64,000 nt of DNA from Dokdonella sp. GTDB lineage: Bacteria > Pseudomonadota > Gammaproteobacteria > Xanthomonadales > Rhodanobacteraceae. The notes under the pieces are model-generated. The model saw nothing but the letters and a program-made list of their open reading frames with translations. It was not told the DNA's origin and did not search any database. Both the position numbers and the translations under genes were made by a program. The stretch lies in assembly GCF_019634775.1 (NCBI RefSeq), contig NZ_JAHCAS010000001.1, positions 1,240,001 through 1,304,000 on the forward strand. The letters are read 5' to 3'. The number at the start of each line of letters is the position of its first letter. Positions within the stretch are counted from its first letter, which is position 1. This document shows, piece by piece, positions 34,235-44,141 of the stretch.

Positions 34235-36289
34235 ATGAGCGCCATTGCCTCCGGCCTCGTCGGCAAGCGCAGCTACAGTGACATCGTCCTCGCCTTCGGC
34301 GTGGTCGCGATCGTCGCGTTGATGATCCTGCCGCTGCCGATCCTGCTCATCGACATTCTCGTCGCGCTCAACATCCTGATCGGCGTCGGCCTGCTGCTGC
34401 TGGCGATCTACGTGCCGAATCCGGTCGCGTTCTCGAGCTTCCCGAGTGTGCTGCTGATCACCACGCTGTTCCGCCTGTCGCTGGCGATAGCGATCACGCG
34501 CAAGATCCTGCTCGAAGCCGATGGCGGCCACATCATCGATACCTTTGGCAACATGGTCGTCGGCGGCAACCTCGTCGTCGGTATCGTCATCTTCCTCATC
34601 ATCACGGTCGTGCAGTTCATCGTCGTGGCCAAGGGCGCCGAGCGCGTCGCCGAGGTCGCCGCACGCTTCACTCTTGATGCAATGCCAGGCAAGCAACTGT
34701 CGATCGACTCCGACCTGCGCTCGGGCCTGATCGACAAGGACGAGGCGCGCCGGCGCCGGCGTCTGCTGGAAACCGAGAGCCAGCTGCACGGTTCGCTCGA
34801 CGGTGCAATGAAGTTCGTCAAGGGCGACGCGATCGCCGGCATCGTCATCATCATCGTAAACCTGCTCGGTGGTCTGGCCGTTGGCATCATGCAAATGGGC
34901 ATGGCGGTCGGCGAGGCCGTGCACACCTACAGCATCCTCACCATCGGTGACGGCCTGGTCTCGCAGATCCCGGCGCTGCTCGCCTCGATCTCGGCCGGCC
35001 TGTTGGTCACGCGCACGACCGGCGAGGAGGACCACAAGCACCTCGGTGAGGCGATCTCCAGGCAGATCGGCAAGGAACCGCGCGTCGCCCTTATCGCAGG
35101 TTGCGTGGCCTTGTTGCTGCTGTTCGTGCCGGGCTTTCCGAAACCGGCCTTTCTCGTCCTTGCTCTGGCGTTGCTCGGTTTCGCGGCTTGGCGGATGCGC
35201 GAGCGCGTGGCTTTCCTGCGTCGTCTGTTCCGCGTGCCGGAGGCGAACAACGAACTGGCCACACGCGCGCAGTCCCTGCTCGAAGGTGACTTCGTGCCGA
35301 TGCCGGGCCTGCTTCTCGAGATCGAGCGCGGCACCGGCACAGCACTTGGCCCGGCGCGCGTCCGTGACGCGCTGCAACGCCTGGTCGCCGACCTGCGCGA
35401 GGAGTTCGGTGTGCCGGTGCCGGCGCCGACGATGCGTTCAAACGAACGCCTTCAGGACGGTGGCTACCGGCTCTATGCATTCGGTGTGCGTATCGGCGCC
35501 GGCGTGATTCGCGCCGATGGGCGCTTCCTTCCTGGCGCGGTCGCGGGCGGCGACGGCGCGCTGGTGCCGGCGCAGCCGAACTTCATGCCACCGTTCGAGG
35601 GCGCTTGGGTCGGTGCCGCGGGTGATGCTGCTGCCGACACGCGCAGCTTGGCCCCGCTCGAGGCTCTGACCACGCATGTGCGAACGGCCGTCGAGCGCCA
35701 CCTCGGTTTGTTCATCGGCATCCAGGAAACGTCGAACCTGTTCACGCGCATGTCGCGCGACTACCCCGATCTGGTCAAGGAGATGCTGCGCGTGCTTGCG
35801 CCGCAGCGCGTCGCCGAGGTGCTCAAGCGCCTCGTCGACGAGGGCGTGCCGATTCGCAATCTGCGCGATGTGTTCGAGGCGATCGCCGATGCGGGCAGCC
35901 GCGAGAAGGACATAGTCATGCTGACCGAGTACGTGCGCGTCGCCTTGCGTCGGCACATCAGCGACCGCCATGCCGCGGAGGACCGCACGCTGAAGGTGCT
36001 GGTCGTGCATCCCGAATTGGAAGACAAGCTGCGCAGCTCGGTGCGAGTGACCAACGCCGGCGCCCAGCTCGCCGTCGATCCCGAGCTCGCCGCGCATGTG
36101 CTCGCGCAGATCGGCGAGTGGCGGCGTGCCGAGGGTGGTTTCGCCGGGACTGCACTGCTTGGTTCGCTGGATGTGCGCCGTCACCTGCGCAAGCTGACCG
36201 AAATTGAGTACTTCGAGCTCCCGGTGCTGTCGTTCCAGGAGCTCGTTCCGGACATCAAGCTCACGCCCCTTGGGCAGGTAACGGCGTGA
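34235..36289 (+). CDS. sctV: SctV, T3SS major export-gate protein
   Basis: 684 residues, normal for YscV/FlhA. The first ~330 residues contain about eight transmembrane helices, with the family signature region LDAMPGKQLSIDSDLRSGLI and the following DEARRRRRLLETESQLHGSLD. The rest is the cytoplasmic nonamer-forming domain that receives chaperone-substrate complexes (LFIGIQETSNLFTRMSRDYP, LAPQRVAEVLKRLVDEGVPI). ATG 34235 follows GGAGGTCGCGC. Confidence 0.96.
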   Translation: MSAIASGLVGKRSYSDIVLAFGVVAIVALMILPLPILLIDILVALNILIGVGLLLLAIYVPNPVAFSSFPSVLLITTLFRLSLAIAITRKILLEADGGHIIDTFGNMVVGGNLVVGIVIFLIITVVQFIVVAKGAERVAEVAARFTLDAMPGKQLSIDSDLRSGLIDKDEARRRRRLLETESQLHGSLDGAMKFVKGDAIAGIVIIIVNLLGGLAVGIMQMGMAVGEAVHTYSILTIGDGLVSQIPALLASISAGLLVTRTTGEEDHKHLGEAISRQIGKEPRVALIAGCVALLLLFVPGFPKPAFLVLALALLGFAAWRMRERVAFLRRLFRVPEANNELATRAQSLLEGDFVPMPGLLLEIERGTGTALGPARVRDALQRLVADLREEFGVPVPAPTMRSNERLQDGGYRLYAFGVRIGAGVIRADGRFLPGAVAGGDGALVPAQPNFMPPFEGAWVGAAGDAAADTRSLAPLEALTTHVRTAVERHLGLFIGIQETSNLFTRMSRDYPDLVKEMLRVLAPQRVAEVLKRLVDEGVPIRNLRDVFEAIADAGSREKDIVMLTEYVRVALRRHISDRHAAEDRTLKVLVVHPELEDKLRSSVRVTNAGAQLAVDPELAAHVLAQIGEWRRAEGGFAGTALLGSLDVRRHLRKLTEIEYFELPVLSFQELVPDIKLTPLGQVTA

Positions 36290-36338
36290 GCGCGATGGGG
36301 CATCACATCGAAAACAACGTACGCAACGGGGTGAAGCA

Positions 36339-38213
36339 ATGGGGTCATCAGGGCGACAGGGGTGGTGGTTTGCAGTAGTGCTGGCTTTGGCCGTGTGCGT
36401 GCCATGGTCGGTGGCGGCGGCACCGATTCCGTTCCAGCGCACGCAGGTCAACTACGAACTCAAGGGTGAGCCACTCCGGGAGTTTCTCACGCGATTCTTC
36501 GCCGAGCAGGGCATGCAGGTCGTGTTCAGTCCGCTCGTCGATGCGCAGTCGGCCACCCTCAATGGGCCGCGCGCGGGTTCGGCCGAACAGGTCTTCCGCA
36601 GCATCGCCAGTGCCAACCAGCTGAGTGCGTACTTCGACGGTTCGGCGGTCTACGTCTACAAGCTCAACGAGCGCATCACGCGCTACTACGCGGTGCCGAC
36701 CAATCGCGTCGAGGACTTCGTGCGCGCGTTCCACGAGATGCGCCTCGGTGATTCCGCCAACACGTTCAATGCACGTGCTCAGAGCGGCCTCGTCGTCGTC
36801 AGCGGCGCGCCGCGCTTCGTGGAGCAGGTCAAGGAGCTGACGGATGCGCTCCGCCACCAGCAGGCGACCGCGACGGCAACGCTGCGCGTATTCGCGCTGA
36901 AGTACGCCTGGGCCTCGGACACCACATTCACGGCGGGTGCGCGCGAGATCACCGTGCCTGGCGTGGCGACGATCCTGCAACAGCTCATGTACGGTCCGGA
37001 CCAGATGCCCAACTTCAGCGGCGCGCGCGAGCGTGCGCTGAGCACGACCTCGGTGTCGCTGAAGGGCCGCGGTCTGGCAGCCGGTTCGGACGACGGCACC
37101 CGCGCGGCGGGCGAGCTGCCGCCACCCGCCCGGCCGCCGTCGGCCGACGATGGTTCGGCGACACTGTTCGTCGACGAGTTCACCACGCCGAACTTCGGCG
37201 TGCGCAACGTCCGCTCCGGTGGCGATATCCGCATCGTCGCCGATCGCTACCGCAACGCCGTCATCGTGCGCGACTCGGCCGAGTCGATGAAACTCTACGA
37301 AGAACTGATCCGTCAGCTCGACGTAGAGCCGATGATCGTCCAGCTCGAGGCGACGATCATCGATGTCGACAAGCGCAAGCTGCGCGACATCGGTATCGAC
37401 TGGCGCTGGAAGAATGGTCGCCACGAGGCCATGTTCGGCGCCGACGACAGCGTGCGTCAGCAGTTTCTCAATGCGCTCGGAGCCGACAACATCGACTACT
37501 TGCCGCAACGCACGCCAGGCCTCCATCTTGGCGCGATCATCGGCGATTCGTACAGCTTCATCGCGCGCGTCAATGCGCTTGCCGATCAGGGCGTGACCCA
37601 CGTCGTCTCGCGCCCCCAGGTGGTCACGCTCAACGACGTCGAGGCAGTCATCGAGAACACGCGCACGTTGTACGTGCCGGTCAACGGTGCCTACGAAGTC
37701 GATCTCTTCAATGTCGTTGCCGGTACGATCCTGCGGGTGACGCCGCATCTCGTCTTCGACGGCGAACGCCAGCGCATCCGTCTGCTGGTAGGCATCGAGG
37801 ACGGAGACGTGGCGATCAGCGCGGTCAATTCGCGCAACCAGATCGTCAACTACCCGAGCGTGACGCGTGCGGCGGTGAGCACCCAGGCGCTCATCAACGA
37901 GAACGAGAGCCTGCTCCTTGGTGGCCTGGTGCGCAATCTGAGCGGCAAGGATGTCGACAAGATCCCGGGCCTCGGTGACATTCCTGGCCTCGGCGCATTG
38001 TTCCGGCGTGAAGCCAAACGACTCGAACGCGTCGAGCGCCTGTTCCTGATCACGCCGCGCCTGGTGCCGTTGCAATCGATCGCCGGCCAGACCATGCAGC
38101 CGCGCCCGGCCGAAGCGATCACGGTGGAGGATCTGCAGAAGGATGACGCGCAGCGCGAAGCCGACGAGAAGAAGGCGCGCGCCGAGGCGCGCAGGAGCCG
38201 GCGCGCGGGTTAG
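36339..38213 (+). CDS. sctC: SctC, outer-membrane secretin of the T3SS
   Basis: 624 residues with a signal peptide (WWFAVVLALAVCVPWSVAAA). N0 domain with LREFLTRFFAEQGMQVVFS, N1/N3 domains, then the secretin core: VNALADQGVTHVVSRPQVVT and the end signature IPGLGDIPGLGALFRREAKR. The C-terminus is basic and Arg-rich (EKKARAEARRSRRAG). The ring forms the outer-membrane pore; presence of a secretin separates this locus from flagella. It begins a colinear run of ten sct genes. Confidence 0.95.
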   Translation: MGSSGRQGWWFAVVLALAVCVPWSVAAAPIPFQRTQVNYELKGEPLREFLTRFFAEQGMQVVFSPLVDAQSATLNGPRAGSAEQVFRSIASANQLSAYFDGSAVYVYKLNERITRYYAVPTNRVEDFVRAFHEMRLGDSANTFNARAQSGLVVVSGAPRFVEQVKELTDALRHQQATATATLRVFALKYAWASDTTFTAGAREITVPGVATILQQLMYGPDQMPNFSGARERALSTTSVSLKGRGLAAGSDDGTRAAGELPPPARPPSADDGSATLFVDEFTTPNFGVRNVRSGGDIRIVADRYRNAVIVRDSAESMKLYEELIRQLDVEPMIVQLEATIIDVDKRKLRDIGIDWRWKNGRHEAMFGADDSVRQQFLNALGADNIDYLPQRTPGLHLGAIIGDSYSFIARVNALADQGVTHVVSRPQVVTLNDVEAVIENTRTLYVPVNGAYEVDLFNVVAGTILRVTPHLVFDGERQRIRLLVGIEDGDVAISAVNSRNQIVNYPSVTRAAVSTQALINENESLLLGGLVRNLSGKDVDKIPGLGDIPGLGALFRREAKRLERVERLFLITPRLVPLQSIAGQTMQPRPAEAITVEDLQKDDAQREADEKKARAEARRSRRAG

Positions 38214-38274
38214 GTGCAATGAGTCGGCGCCGCCTCGGCGGCGCTTCGTGCATTCCGTCAACGGAGGGGTCGAC

Positions 38275-39450
38275 ATGACCGCAACGACGACAGAGCGAAA
38301 TCCCGACACGCGGCCACCTGTGCTGCGCATCGTGCGCGGCCTGCACCGGCGCGCGCAACGGCGCTGCGAGGCCGGTGGCCTGCTCGTGATCGGCCGTGCC
38401 GATGACTGCGACGTGATCCTGTCCGACGAGGCCGTGCAGGCACACCACGCCGTGATCGGCGGTGGTCCTGACGCATGGTCGCTACGTGCCCTGGATGGTC
38501 CACTGCAGGTCGGCGAGCGTGTGCTCGAACCAGGTGATGCGCTGGTTCTCGATCCGTTCGAGGCAGTCGTGCTCGGCACGGCGGCTTTCGCGGTCGGCAA
38601 CGATGGCGATGCGCGCTGGGACGCGCTCGACGACTACCAGCCCCCGTCCGCCGGCGTTTCGCGTAGCGCGTGGCGCCGTCACCGGCTCGCCCTTGTCGCC
38701 ATTGGCCTCACCGCATCGGTGGCCACCGCGATCGCCGCGGTCAGCCTGCAACCGGCGCCGCCACCGCCAGCACCGTCGCCGCGCGCAGTGCTCGAATCGA
38801 GCGTGCGCGGAGTCGCCCTGGAGCAGGCACAGATCGGCGAGGATGCCGGAGGCCGCCTGCGTGTGGTCGGCATCGCGCCGGACCAGCCGCGCATCGAACA
38901 ACTGCGCAGCGAACTCGCCGCGCACGGAGTCAGGGCCGAGGTCGACGTGCGCAGCGGCAGCGACATCGCCAACGACGTCGCCGAGGTGCTGCGCCTGTCC
39001 AACCTGCCTGCAAAGGCCGAGTACCGCGGCAACGGTGAGGTCGGCATCAGCGGCCACTTCGGTGATGGCAAGGCATTGGATGCCGTCCTCGCCTCGCGCG
39101 CCGTGCGTGACATCAGGGGCTTGTCGCGCTTTGCCGTTTTCAACCTCGACGACGGCAACCGGCCGACACCTCCGCCGACCACCGGCGACGACGCGCGCCG
39201 GATCGTAGTTGCCGTCGGCGGCAACGATCCGTACGTCGTCATGGGTGATGGCGCGCGCTACTTCATTGGTGCCGAGTTGCCGTGCGGCGGCGTGCTGCAC
39301 GCGATCGAAGGCCAGCAAGTTCTGGTCACGGTCGATGGCACGGTGCGCCCCGCAGCGTGCAGCGGCGCGACCGCTGCTGTGAAGTCCACCAACCAGGGGG
39401 AGCCGGCCGTTGCGGTTCCCGCGGAATCCGCCGCCGCGCCACGCGGCTGA
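38275..39450 (+). CDS. sctD: SctD, outer ring of the T3SS inner-membrane base
   Basis: 391 residues from ATG 38275. N-terminal cytoplasmic FHA-like domain (LVIGRADDCDVILSDEAVQA), a single transmembrane segment (RLALVAIGLTASVATAIAAV) at ~140, then periplasmic BON/ring-building modules (LRVVGIAPDQPRIEQLRSEL, YRGNGEVGISGHFGDGKALD). The length is near that of YscD. The C-terminal extension past ~300 is Pro/Ala-rich with two Cys. Confidence 0.88.
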   Translation: MTATTTERNPDTRPPVLRIVRGLHRRAQRRCEAGGLLVIGRADDCDVILSDEAVQAHHAVIGGGPDAWSLRALDGPLQVGERVLEPGDALVLDPFEAVVLGTAAFAVGNDGDARWDALDDYQPPSAGVSRSAWRRHRLALVAIGLTASVATAIAAVSLQPAPPPPAPSPRAVLESSVRGVALEQAQIGEDAGGRLRVVGIAPDQPRIEQLRSELAAHGVRAEVDVRSGSDIANDVAEVLRLSNLPAKAEYRGNGEVGISGHFGDGKALDAVLASRAVRDIRGLSRFAVFNLDDGNRPTPPPTTGDDARRIVVAVGGNDPYVVMGDGARYFIGAELPCGGVLHAIEGQQVLVTVDGTVRPAACSGATAAVKSTNQGEPAVAVPAESAAAPRG

Positions 39451-39500
39451 AGCGGTCCACGGCCGGTCCACCGCGCCGGCCACCTTGCCAGGAGTCCGAC

Positions 39501-39842
39501 ATGTCCAACATCAACAACCTCAATCCGCGTCTCAACATGCTGGGTGTCGATGCGCTCACCCAGGCGAACAACGGCGTTGGCGCGAACGGGCGCCGCACGG
39601 TCGACGAGAAGGAGGCGTCGAGCTGGTTCGAGGCAATGGCCGGTGCTTGGGGCAAGGCGCTCGACCAGCAGGCGGCGACGATCGCCTCGATGTCCGAGCA
39701 GCTCAGCGCCGGTGGCGACACGCCCTCGACGATGGTCAAGCTGAGCGCCGAGAGCATGCGTATGCAGTTCATGTCGAACAGCGCGGCGACCTCGAACAAC
39801 AGCGTCGGCCAGGCGCTCGAGACGCTCGGTCGCAAGCAGTGA
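39501..39842 (+). CDS. sctF: Probable SctF needle subunit
   Basis: 113 residues, longer than the usual ~80 because of a ~35-residue N-terminal extension (NNLNPRLNMLGVDALTQANN). The rest is a helical hairpin: WFEAMAGAWGKALDQQA, a turn with GGDTPSTMV, and a second helix ending GQALETLGRKQ. The ~39 residues after the turn Pro match the needle family in length and placement, and the gene lies between sctD and sctI as in ysc operons. A relative with a much larger N-terminus is at 23432-24085. Confidence 0.65.
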   Translation: MSNINNLNPRLNMLGVDALTQANNGVGANGRRTVDEKEASSWFEAMAGAWGKALDQQAATIASMSEQLSAGGDTPSTMVKLSAESMRMQFMSNSAATSNNSVGQALETLGRKQ

Positions 39843-39906
39843 GGCGATGCCTTGCGCCATGGCCGCAAGGCGATGGTCCCAGTCAACCGCAACCAGGAGT
39901 CTGCCC

Positions 39907-40308
39907 ATGAGTCTCGAGATTTCCCCCACCGTGGTCGATCTCGCCGCGAAGGCTGCGGCGGCTGCACCGACCTCGAACGCACCCGCTGCAGTCGTCGACG
40001 TCGCCCACTTCCAGGCCGCCTATGCGCAATCGCAGCAGGAGGCTGCCGCGGTCGGTGCACCGGTCGTGCAGGCTACCGATTCGGAGAGCTTCCGCGCCGT
40101 GCTCGACGCATTGAATTCACTGAACGGCCGCGCCACTCAGCTCGGCGATCTGTCGAAGACTGCGACCGGCACGGCAGATCTGACCCCCGGCGACATGCTG
40201 ATGTTGTCGGTGCGCTGCCACGAGTTCATGTTCCAGTGCGAACTGACCTCGAATGTCGCCAACCGCACCTCGGATGGTGTACAGCAGCTGTTCCGTCAGC
40301 AGTCCTGA
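39907..40308 (+). CDS. sctI: SctI, inner-rod protein
   Basis: 133 residues. The C-terminal 40 residues carry the rod/HrpB-YscI pattern: LTPGDMLMLSVRCHEFMFQC followed by ELTSNVANRTSDGVQQLFRQQ, ending near the C-terminus as in the family. The N-terminal part is Ala-rich and disordered, typical of early T3SS substrates. It is directly upstream of sctJ. Confidence 0.85.
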   Translation: MSLEISPTVVDLAAKAAAAAPTSNAPAAVVDVAHFQAAYAQSQQEAAAVGAPVVQATDSESFRAVLDALNSLNGRATQLGDLSKTATGTADLTPGDMLMLSVRCHEFMFQCELTSNVANRTSDGVQQLFRQQS

Positions 40309-40322
40309 TCGAGGTAGCCGTC

Positions 40323-41087
40323 ATGTCGATGCGTTGGCGTTGCCTGGTCGTTGCCCTCGTCGCGTTCGCGTTGGCCGCATGTGGGCGCACGCCGCTGTAT
40401 GCGAACCTCGACGAGCAGCAGGCCAACCAGGTGCAGGGCGCTCTGCTCGAAGCTGGCATCGATGCCGACAAGCGTCCGGCCGACAACAAGAAGGGCTGGA
40501 CCATCGAGGTAGCCAAGGACGATTTTCCACAGGCCATGCAGTTGCTCAAGGCAAAGGGCTTGCCGTCGGCGCCGTTCGAGTCCATGGGCAAGGTGTTTCG
40601 CAAGGAGGGCTTCGTGTCCTCGCCGCTCGAGGAACGTGCGCGTTATCTCTATGCGATCGCCCAGGAGCTTGAGCACACCATCGAGCAGATCGATGGCGTG
40701 GTGCGCGCGCGCGTGCACATCGCGCTGCCCGAGCCCGATCCGATCGGTGACAAGGGAAAGTCCTCGTCGGCGTCGGTGGTGATCATCGAGCGCGAGGGTG
40801 CACGCCTGAGAGACCGTGAAACCGACATCAAGGCGATCGTCACCGATGCGGTCGAGGGTCTTGAGAACGTGAACAAGGTTACCGTGAAGTTCTTCGAGCG
40901 CAGTGCCGGCGATGCCGGTACCAACGCCGCGCTGCTGCCACGCAAGCCGAAGGTGCAGATGCTGCCGGCGGCGGCGATGGTCGGCCTGCCGTTGCTGCTC
41001 GTTGCCGGTGCGGGATTTGGCGTGTGGGCCTGGCGCGGTCGGCGCAACCTGCCGGTACGCATGGACGTGGATGATCGCCGTGGCTGA
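40323..41087 (+). CDS. sctJ: SctJ, lipoprotein inner ring of the T3SS base
   Basis: 254 residues. Lipobox at LAACGRTPLYANLDEQQAN: the cysteine (~residue 20) is the lipid-attachment site of the YscJ family, followed by the typical 'LYxxLxxxxANxxxxxL' helix. Ring-building motif domains RBM1 (GWTIEVAKDDFPQAMQLLKA) and RBM2 (RVHIALPEPDPIGDKGKSSS), and a C-terminal transmembrane helix (AAAMVGLPLLLVAGAGFGVW). Complete. Confidence 0.95.
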   Translation: MSMRWRCLVVALVAFALAACGRTPLYANLDEQQANQVQGALLEAGIDADKRPADNKKGWTIEVAKDDFPQAMQLLKAKGLPSAPFESMGKVFRKEGFVSSPLEERARYLYAIAQELEHTIEQIDGVVRARVHIALPEPDPIGDKGKSSSASVVIIEREGARLRDRETDIKAIVTDAVEGLENVNKVTVKFFERSAGDAGTNAALLPRKPKVQMLPAAAMVGLPLLLVAGAGFGVWAWRGRRNLPVRMDVDDRRG

Positions 41088-41733
41088 GGCCATCTCCTGG
41101 GCCGAATTGCAGCGCCAGGCGCTTGATGGCGCGCACGCGGCATGGTTCGACGACCTGCCGCCGCAGTTGCTCGATGCCGCGCGAGACGATGCGGCCGGGC
41201 GTCGCCTGCTGGCACGTCGTCTGGCCGGAATCGCGCCGCAGCTCTTCGCCGGCTTCCCCGCGGTACTGCCGGCTGCGCTCGCTGCGAGCGCATGGTTGCG
41301 CACGTCGCGGCATTCGCTCGACGAGCAGGCACTCGACCTCGGCGCGCTCGCTTTCGCGCCGATGCTGCGGTTGATGATCGCGCGTGACGAAGTGGTGCGC
41401 CTGCGCCGCGTGCTTGGCGCGGCACGATATGCACGCACGCTGGCTGCAGCCGATCGTGGGCCAGCACCGCCGGCGTCGGCTGCGGCCGCGCTGGCCGAAG
41501 CCTGTGGTGCCGACGAAACGCTGCATCGCCTGTTTCTCGAACAGGGTCGCGCGGAATGGGCCGCGCATGCCAACGTGGTCCATCCAGCGGCACTCGAATG
41601 GCTGCGCCTGTGCCATGCGCCGGGCACGCTCGACGCCGCTGCCGCGGCTTGGCTCGACACAGCCAGCGTCGCACGTGCGTTGGCGATTTCCGAGGAGGAA
41701 TCCCGTGACGACCGCCAAAGCCGCCATCATTGA
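41071..41733 (+). CDS. sctK: SctK, sorting-platform adaptor
   Basis: 220 residues from ATG 41071 (GTG 41080 also possible). It is helical and Ala/Leu/Arg-rich, with LRLCHAPGTLDAAAAAWLDT near the end. SctK proteins are poorly conserved; the call rests on size, on the position between sctJ and sctL, and on the YscK/HrpD-like helical make-up. It overlaps both neighbours, so translation is coupled. Confidence 0.75.
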   Translation: MIAVAEAISWAELQRQALDGAHAAWFDDLPPQLLDAARDDAAGRRLLARRLAGIAPQLFAGFPAVLPAALAASAWLRTSRHSLDEQALDLGALAFAPMLRLMIARDEVVRLRRVLGAARYARTLAAADRGPAPPASAAAALAEACGADETLHRLFLEQGRAEWAAHANVVHPAALEWLRLCHAPGTLDAAAAAWLDTASVARALAISEEESRDDRQSRHH

Positions 41734-42340
41734 TCGCACGCAGTACACGCTGGCGCTCGCCGGTACCTTGATCCGGCGCGAGGCCTGGACTGCGCTCGGC
41801 GAGGTGTCGACCCTGCTCGACGAGGCCGAGGCAATCCGTCGCGGCGCGCGCGCGGAAGTCGATGACGAACGCGCTTGCGCACGTCGAGAAGGCATCGCCG
41901 CCGGGCGCATCGAGGGCCTTGCCCAGATCGCTGACGAACTCGTGCGCGTGCACAACGAGGCGCGCGCTTTCACAGTGCGCGAGGAGGCGCGCATCGCCGA
42001 TCTCGCTTGCGCGGTCGTCGCACGCATCGCTCCGCGGATCGCCGGCCTCGTGCCCGCGCTGGTCGCCGAGGCGGTGCGCGAACTGGCAGCCGACCAGTTT
42101 CTGGTGGTGCGTGTGCATCCCGAACGGCTCGCCGAGGTCGAGGCCGAGGCTGGACGGCTGCGCGAACTGCAACCGGGTGTCGCGCAGATCCAGGTCGTCG
42201 CCGATGCCGAACTGGCGCCGACAGGCTGCGTGGTCGTTTCCGAGTCGGGCAAGGTCGAGGCTGGTCTCGACGAACAGCTTGCCGCGCTGCGCATCGCCCT
42301 GCGGCGTGCCGCAGTGCAGGGTGGCGAGGTGAATGGATGA
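41705..42340 (+). CDS. sctL: SctL, stator of the T3SS ATPase
   Basis: 211 residues from GTG 41705. N-terminal helical region with [20 protein letters not shown] and a long charged coiled coil ([20 protein letters not shown]), then the FliH/YscL-type globular domain ending with [20 protein letters not shown] and [20 protein letters not shown]. This peripheral-stalk protein binds SctN and links it to SctQ. Its stop overlaps the sctN start (ATGA). Confidence 0.9.
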   Translation: MTTAKAAIIDRTQYTLALAGTLIRREAWTALGEVSTLLDEAEAIRRGARAEVDDERACARREGIAAGRIEGLAQIADELVRVHNEARAFTVREEARIADLACAVVARIAPRIAGLVPALVAEAVRELAADQFLVVRVHPERLAEVEAEAGRLRELQPGVAQIQVVADAELAPTGCVVVSESGKVEAGLDEQLAALRIALRRAAVQGGEVNG

Positions 42341-43662
42341 ACGCGCTGCCGGCCGCTGCCGACGGCGATCCGCTGCTTGCCGCAGTAGCGCGCAGCACCG
42401 CCGTGCGCCACGTCGGCCGCGTTGCCGAAGCGCTCGGCACCCTGATTCGTGTCACCGGCATCCACGCCAGCATCGGCGAGCTGTGCGAACTGCGCACGCC
42501 GGGTCAGGCGCGACGCCTGACTGCCGAAGTCGTCGGCGTGTCCGGCGCCCACACCCTGCTCACGCCGCTCGGTCCGCTGGAAGGCATCTCGACGGCGACC
42601 GAGGTCGTTGCCATCGGCCACCAGGCCAGTGTGCGCGTCGGTCCGGGCCTGCTTGGGCGCATCCTCGATCCGCTTGGTCACCCGATGGATGGGCTGGCGC
42701 CGTTCGACGGGGATGACGAGGTGCCGGTGCACCGCGAGTCGCCGAACCCTTTGCAGCGCACCCTGATTGCGAAGCCGTTCGCCTCCGGCGTGCGCGCGAT
42801 CGATGCCGCCCTGACCGTCGGCGAGGGTCAGCGCGTCGGCATCTTTGCCGTCGCCGGTGGCGGCAAGAGCACCCTGCTCGGCATGCTCGCGCGCGGTGCC
42901 GATGCTGACGTCAACGTCATCGTGCTGGTCGGTGAGCGCGGTCGCGAAGTCAACGAGTTCATTCACGACAACCTCGGCGAAGCTGGCCTCGCGCGCAGCG
43001 TGCTGGTCGTCGCTACTTCGGATCGTCCGGCCTCGGAGCGTGCGCGCGCTGCCCATCTCGGCACCGCGATCGCCGAATATTTCCGCGACCAGGGCAAGCG
43101 CGTCCTGCTGATGATGGATTCAGCCACACGCTATGCGCGCGCGTTGCGCGACATTGGGCTGGCGGTCGGCGAGCCGCCGGCGCGACGTGGCTATCCACCC
43201 TCGGTGTTTTCCGAGCTGCCGCGCCTGTTCGAGCGTGCCGGCAACAACGAGCTCGGCTCGATCACCGCGTTCTACACGGTGCTGATGGAGGAAGAGGATG
43301 GGTCCGACCCGGTCGCCGAGGAAGTACGTTCGATCCTCGATGGCCACATCATCCTCTCGCGCAAGCTCGCCGCTGCGCACCATTACCCGGCGATCGACGT
43401 GCTGACCAGCGCAAGCCGCGTGATGACGCGCGTGGTCGACGCCGACCACGCGCGCGGCGCCGGCCAACTGCGCAAGTACCTGGCCAAACACCGTGAGATC
43501 GAGCTGCTGCTGCAGCTCGGCGAGTACAAGCATGGTTCCGACCCCGACGCCGATTTCGCGATCGCGCGTATCGAGGAGATGCGCGGCCTGCTGCGTCAGC
43601 CAGCGGAAATGCTGTCGAGCTTCGATGAGGCCCTGCAGGGCCTGAGGAGACTGTTCCCGTGA
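42337..43662 (+). CDS. sctN: SctN, T3SS ATPase
   Basis: 441 residues, the usual family length. F1-ATPase-beta-like: Walker A in [17 protein letters not shown] near residue 175 (AGGGKST), Walker [21 protein letters not shown], the conserved [10 protein letters not shown] glutamate region and the C-terminal [20 protein letters not shown]. It unfolds chaperone-bound substrates at the gate. It is preceded by its stator sctL and followed by the stalk sctO. Confidence 0.96.
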   Translation: MNALPAAADGDPLLAAVARSTAVRHVGRVAEALGTLIRVTGIHASIGELCELRTPGQARRLTAEVVGVSGAHTLLTPLGPLEGISTATEVVAIGHQASVRVGPGLLGRILDPLGHPMDGLAPFDGDDEVPVHRESPNPLQRTLIAKPFASGVRAIDAALTVGEGQRVGIFAVAGGGKSTLLGMLARGADADVNVIVLVGERGREVNEFIHDNLGEAGLARSVLVVATSDRPASERARAAHLGTAIAEYFRDQGKRVLLMMDSATRYARALRDIGLAVGEPPARRGYPPSVFSELPRLFERAGNNELGSITAFYTVLMEEEDGSDPVAEEVRSILDGHIILSRKLAAAHHYPAIDVLTSASRVMTRVVDADHARGAGQLRKYLAKHREIELLLQLGEYKHGSDPDADFAIARIEEMRGLLRQPAEMLSSFDEALQGLRRLFP

Positions 43663-44141
43663 GTGCGTCTTGTCCGTTCGACCCGTTGATCGTGGCGCGT
43701 CGCGCGCGCCGCGATGCCGCGATGACCGTCGTCGTCCGCTGCCGTGCGCATGTCGCCGCCGCCGAAGCCGCGCGCGATGCGGCGGCGGCGCGCCTGGACG
43801 CCATCGTCGCGGAACGCCGCAGCTGCCGTGCGCGCCTGTACGCACAGATCGGCAGCGAAGGCGCGTCGCTGCAACCGGGTCGCGTCGCCGATCGCGTCGC
43901 CCTGCTGGATATGCACATCGGTGAGGCGAGCGCAGAACTCGCCGCCGCGGAGCGCGCGCTCGAGGCGGCACAGAGCGAACTCGGCGAAGCAGTGCGCGCC
44001 TTCCTGCAGGCCGAGAAGAAGCTGGACGCGCTGCTCTCGCAGCGAAGAAGCTGGTTGGCCGATGAACGCGCGCGCGAGGATTTGCGTGAGGAAGCCACCG
44101 CCGAGGACTTGAGCATGTTCCGCATGGCGACCGGGAGGTGA
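43659..44141 (+). CDS. sctO: SctO, central stalk of the T3SS ATPase
   Basis: 160 residues from GTG 43659, nearly all one coiled coil ([40 protein letters not shown]), as in YscO/FliJ. Sequence identity within the family is low; the call relies on coiled-coil content, size and position after sctN with a four-base overlap. Confidence 0.85.
   Translation: MSASCPFDPLIVARRARRDAAMTVVVRCRAHVAAAEAARDAAAARLDAIVAERRSCRARLYAQIGSEGASLQPGRVADRVALLDMHIGEASAELAAAERALEAAQSELGEAVRAFLQAEKKLDALLSQRRSWLADERAREDLREEATAEDLSMFRMATGR

Noticed and set aside
36348..38600. 750-codon minus-strand frame
   Set aside because: Antisense shadow of the secretin gene sctC; no recognisable domain.
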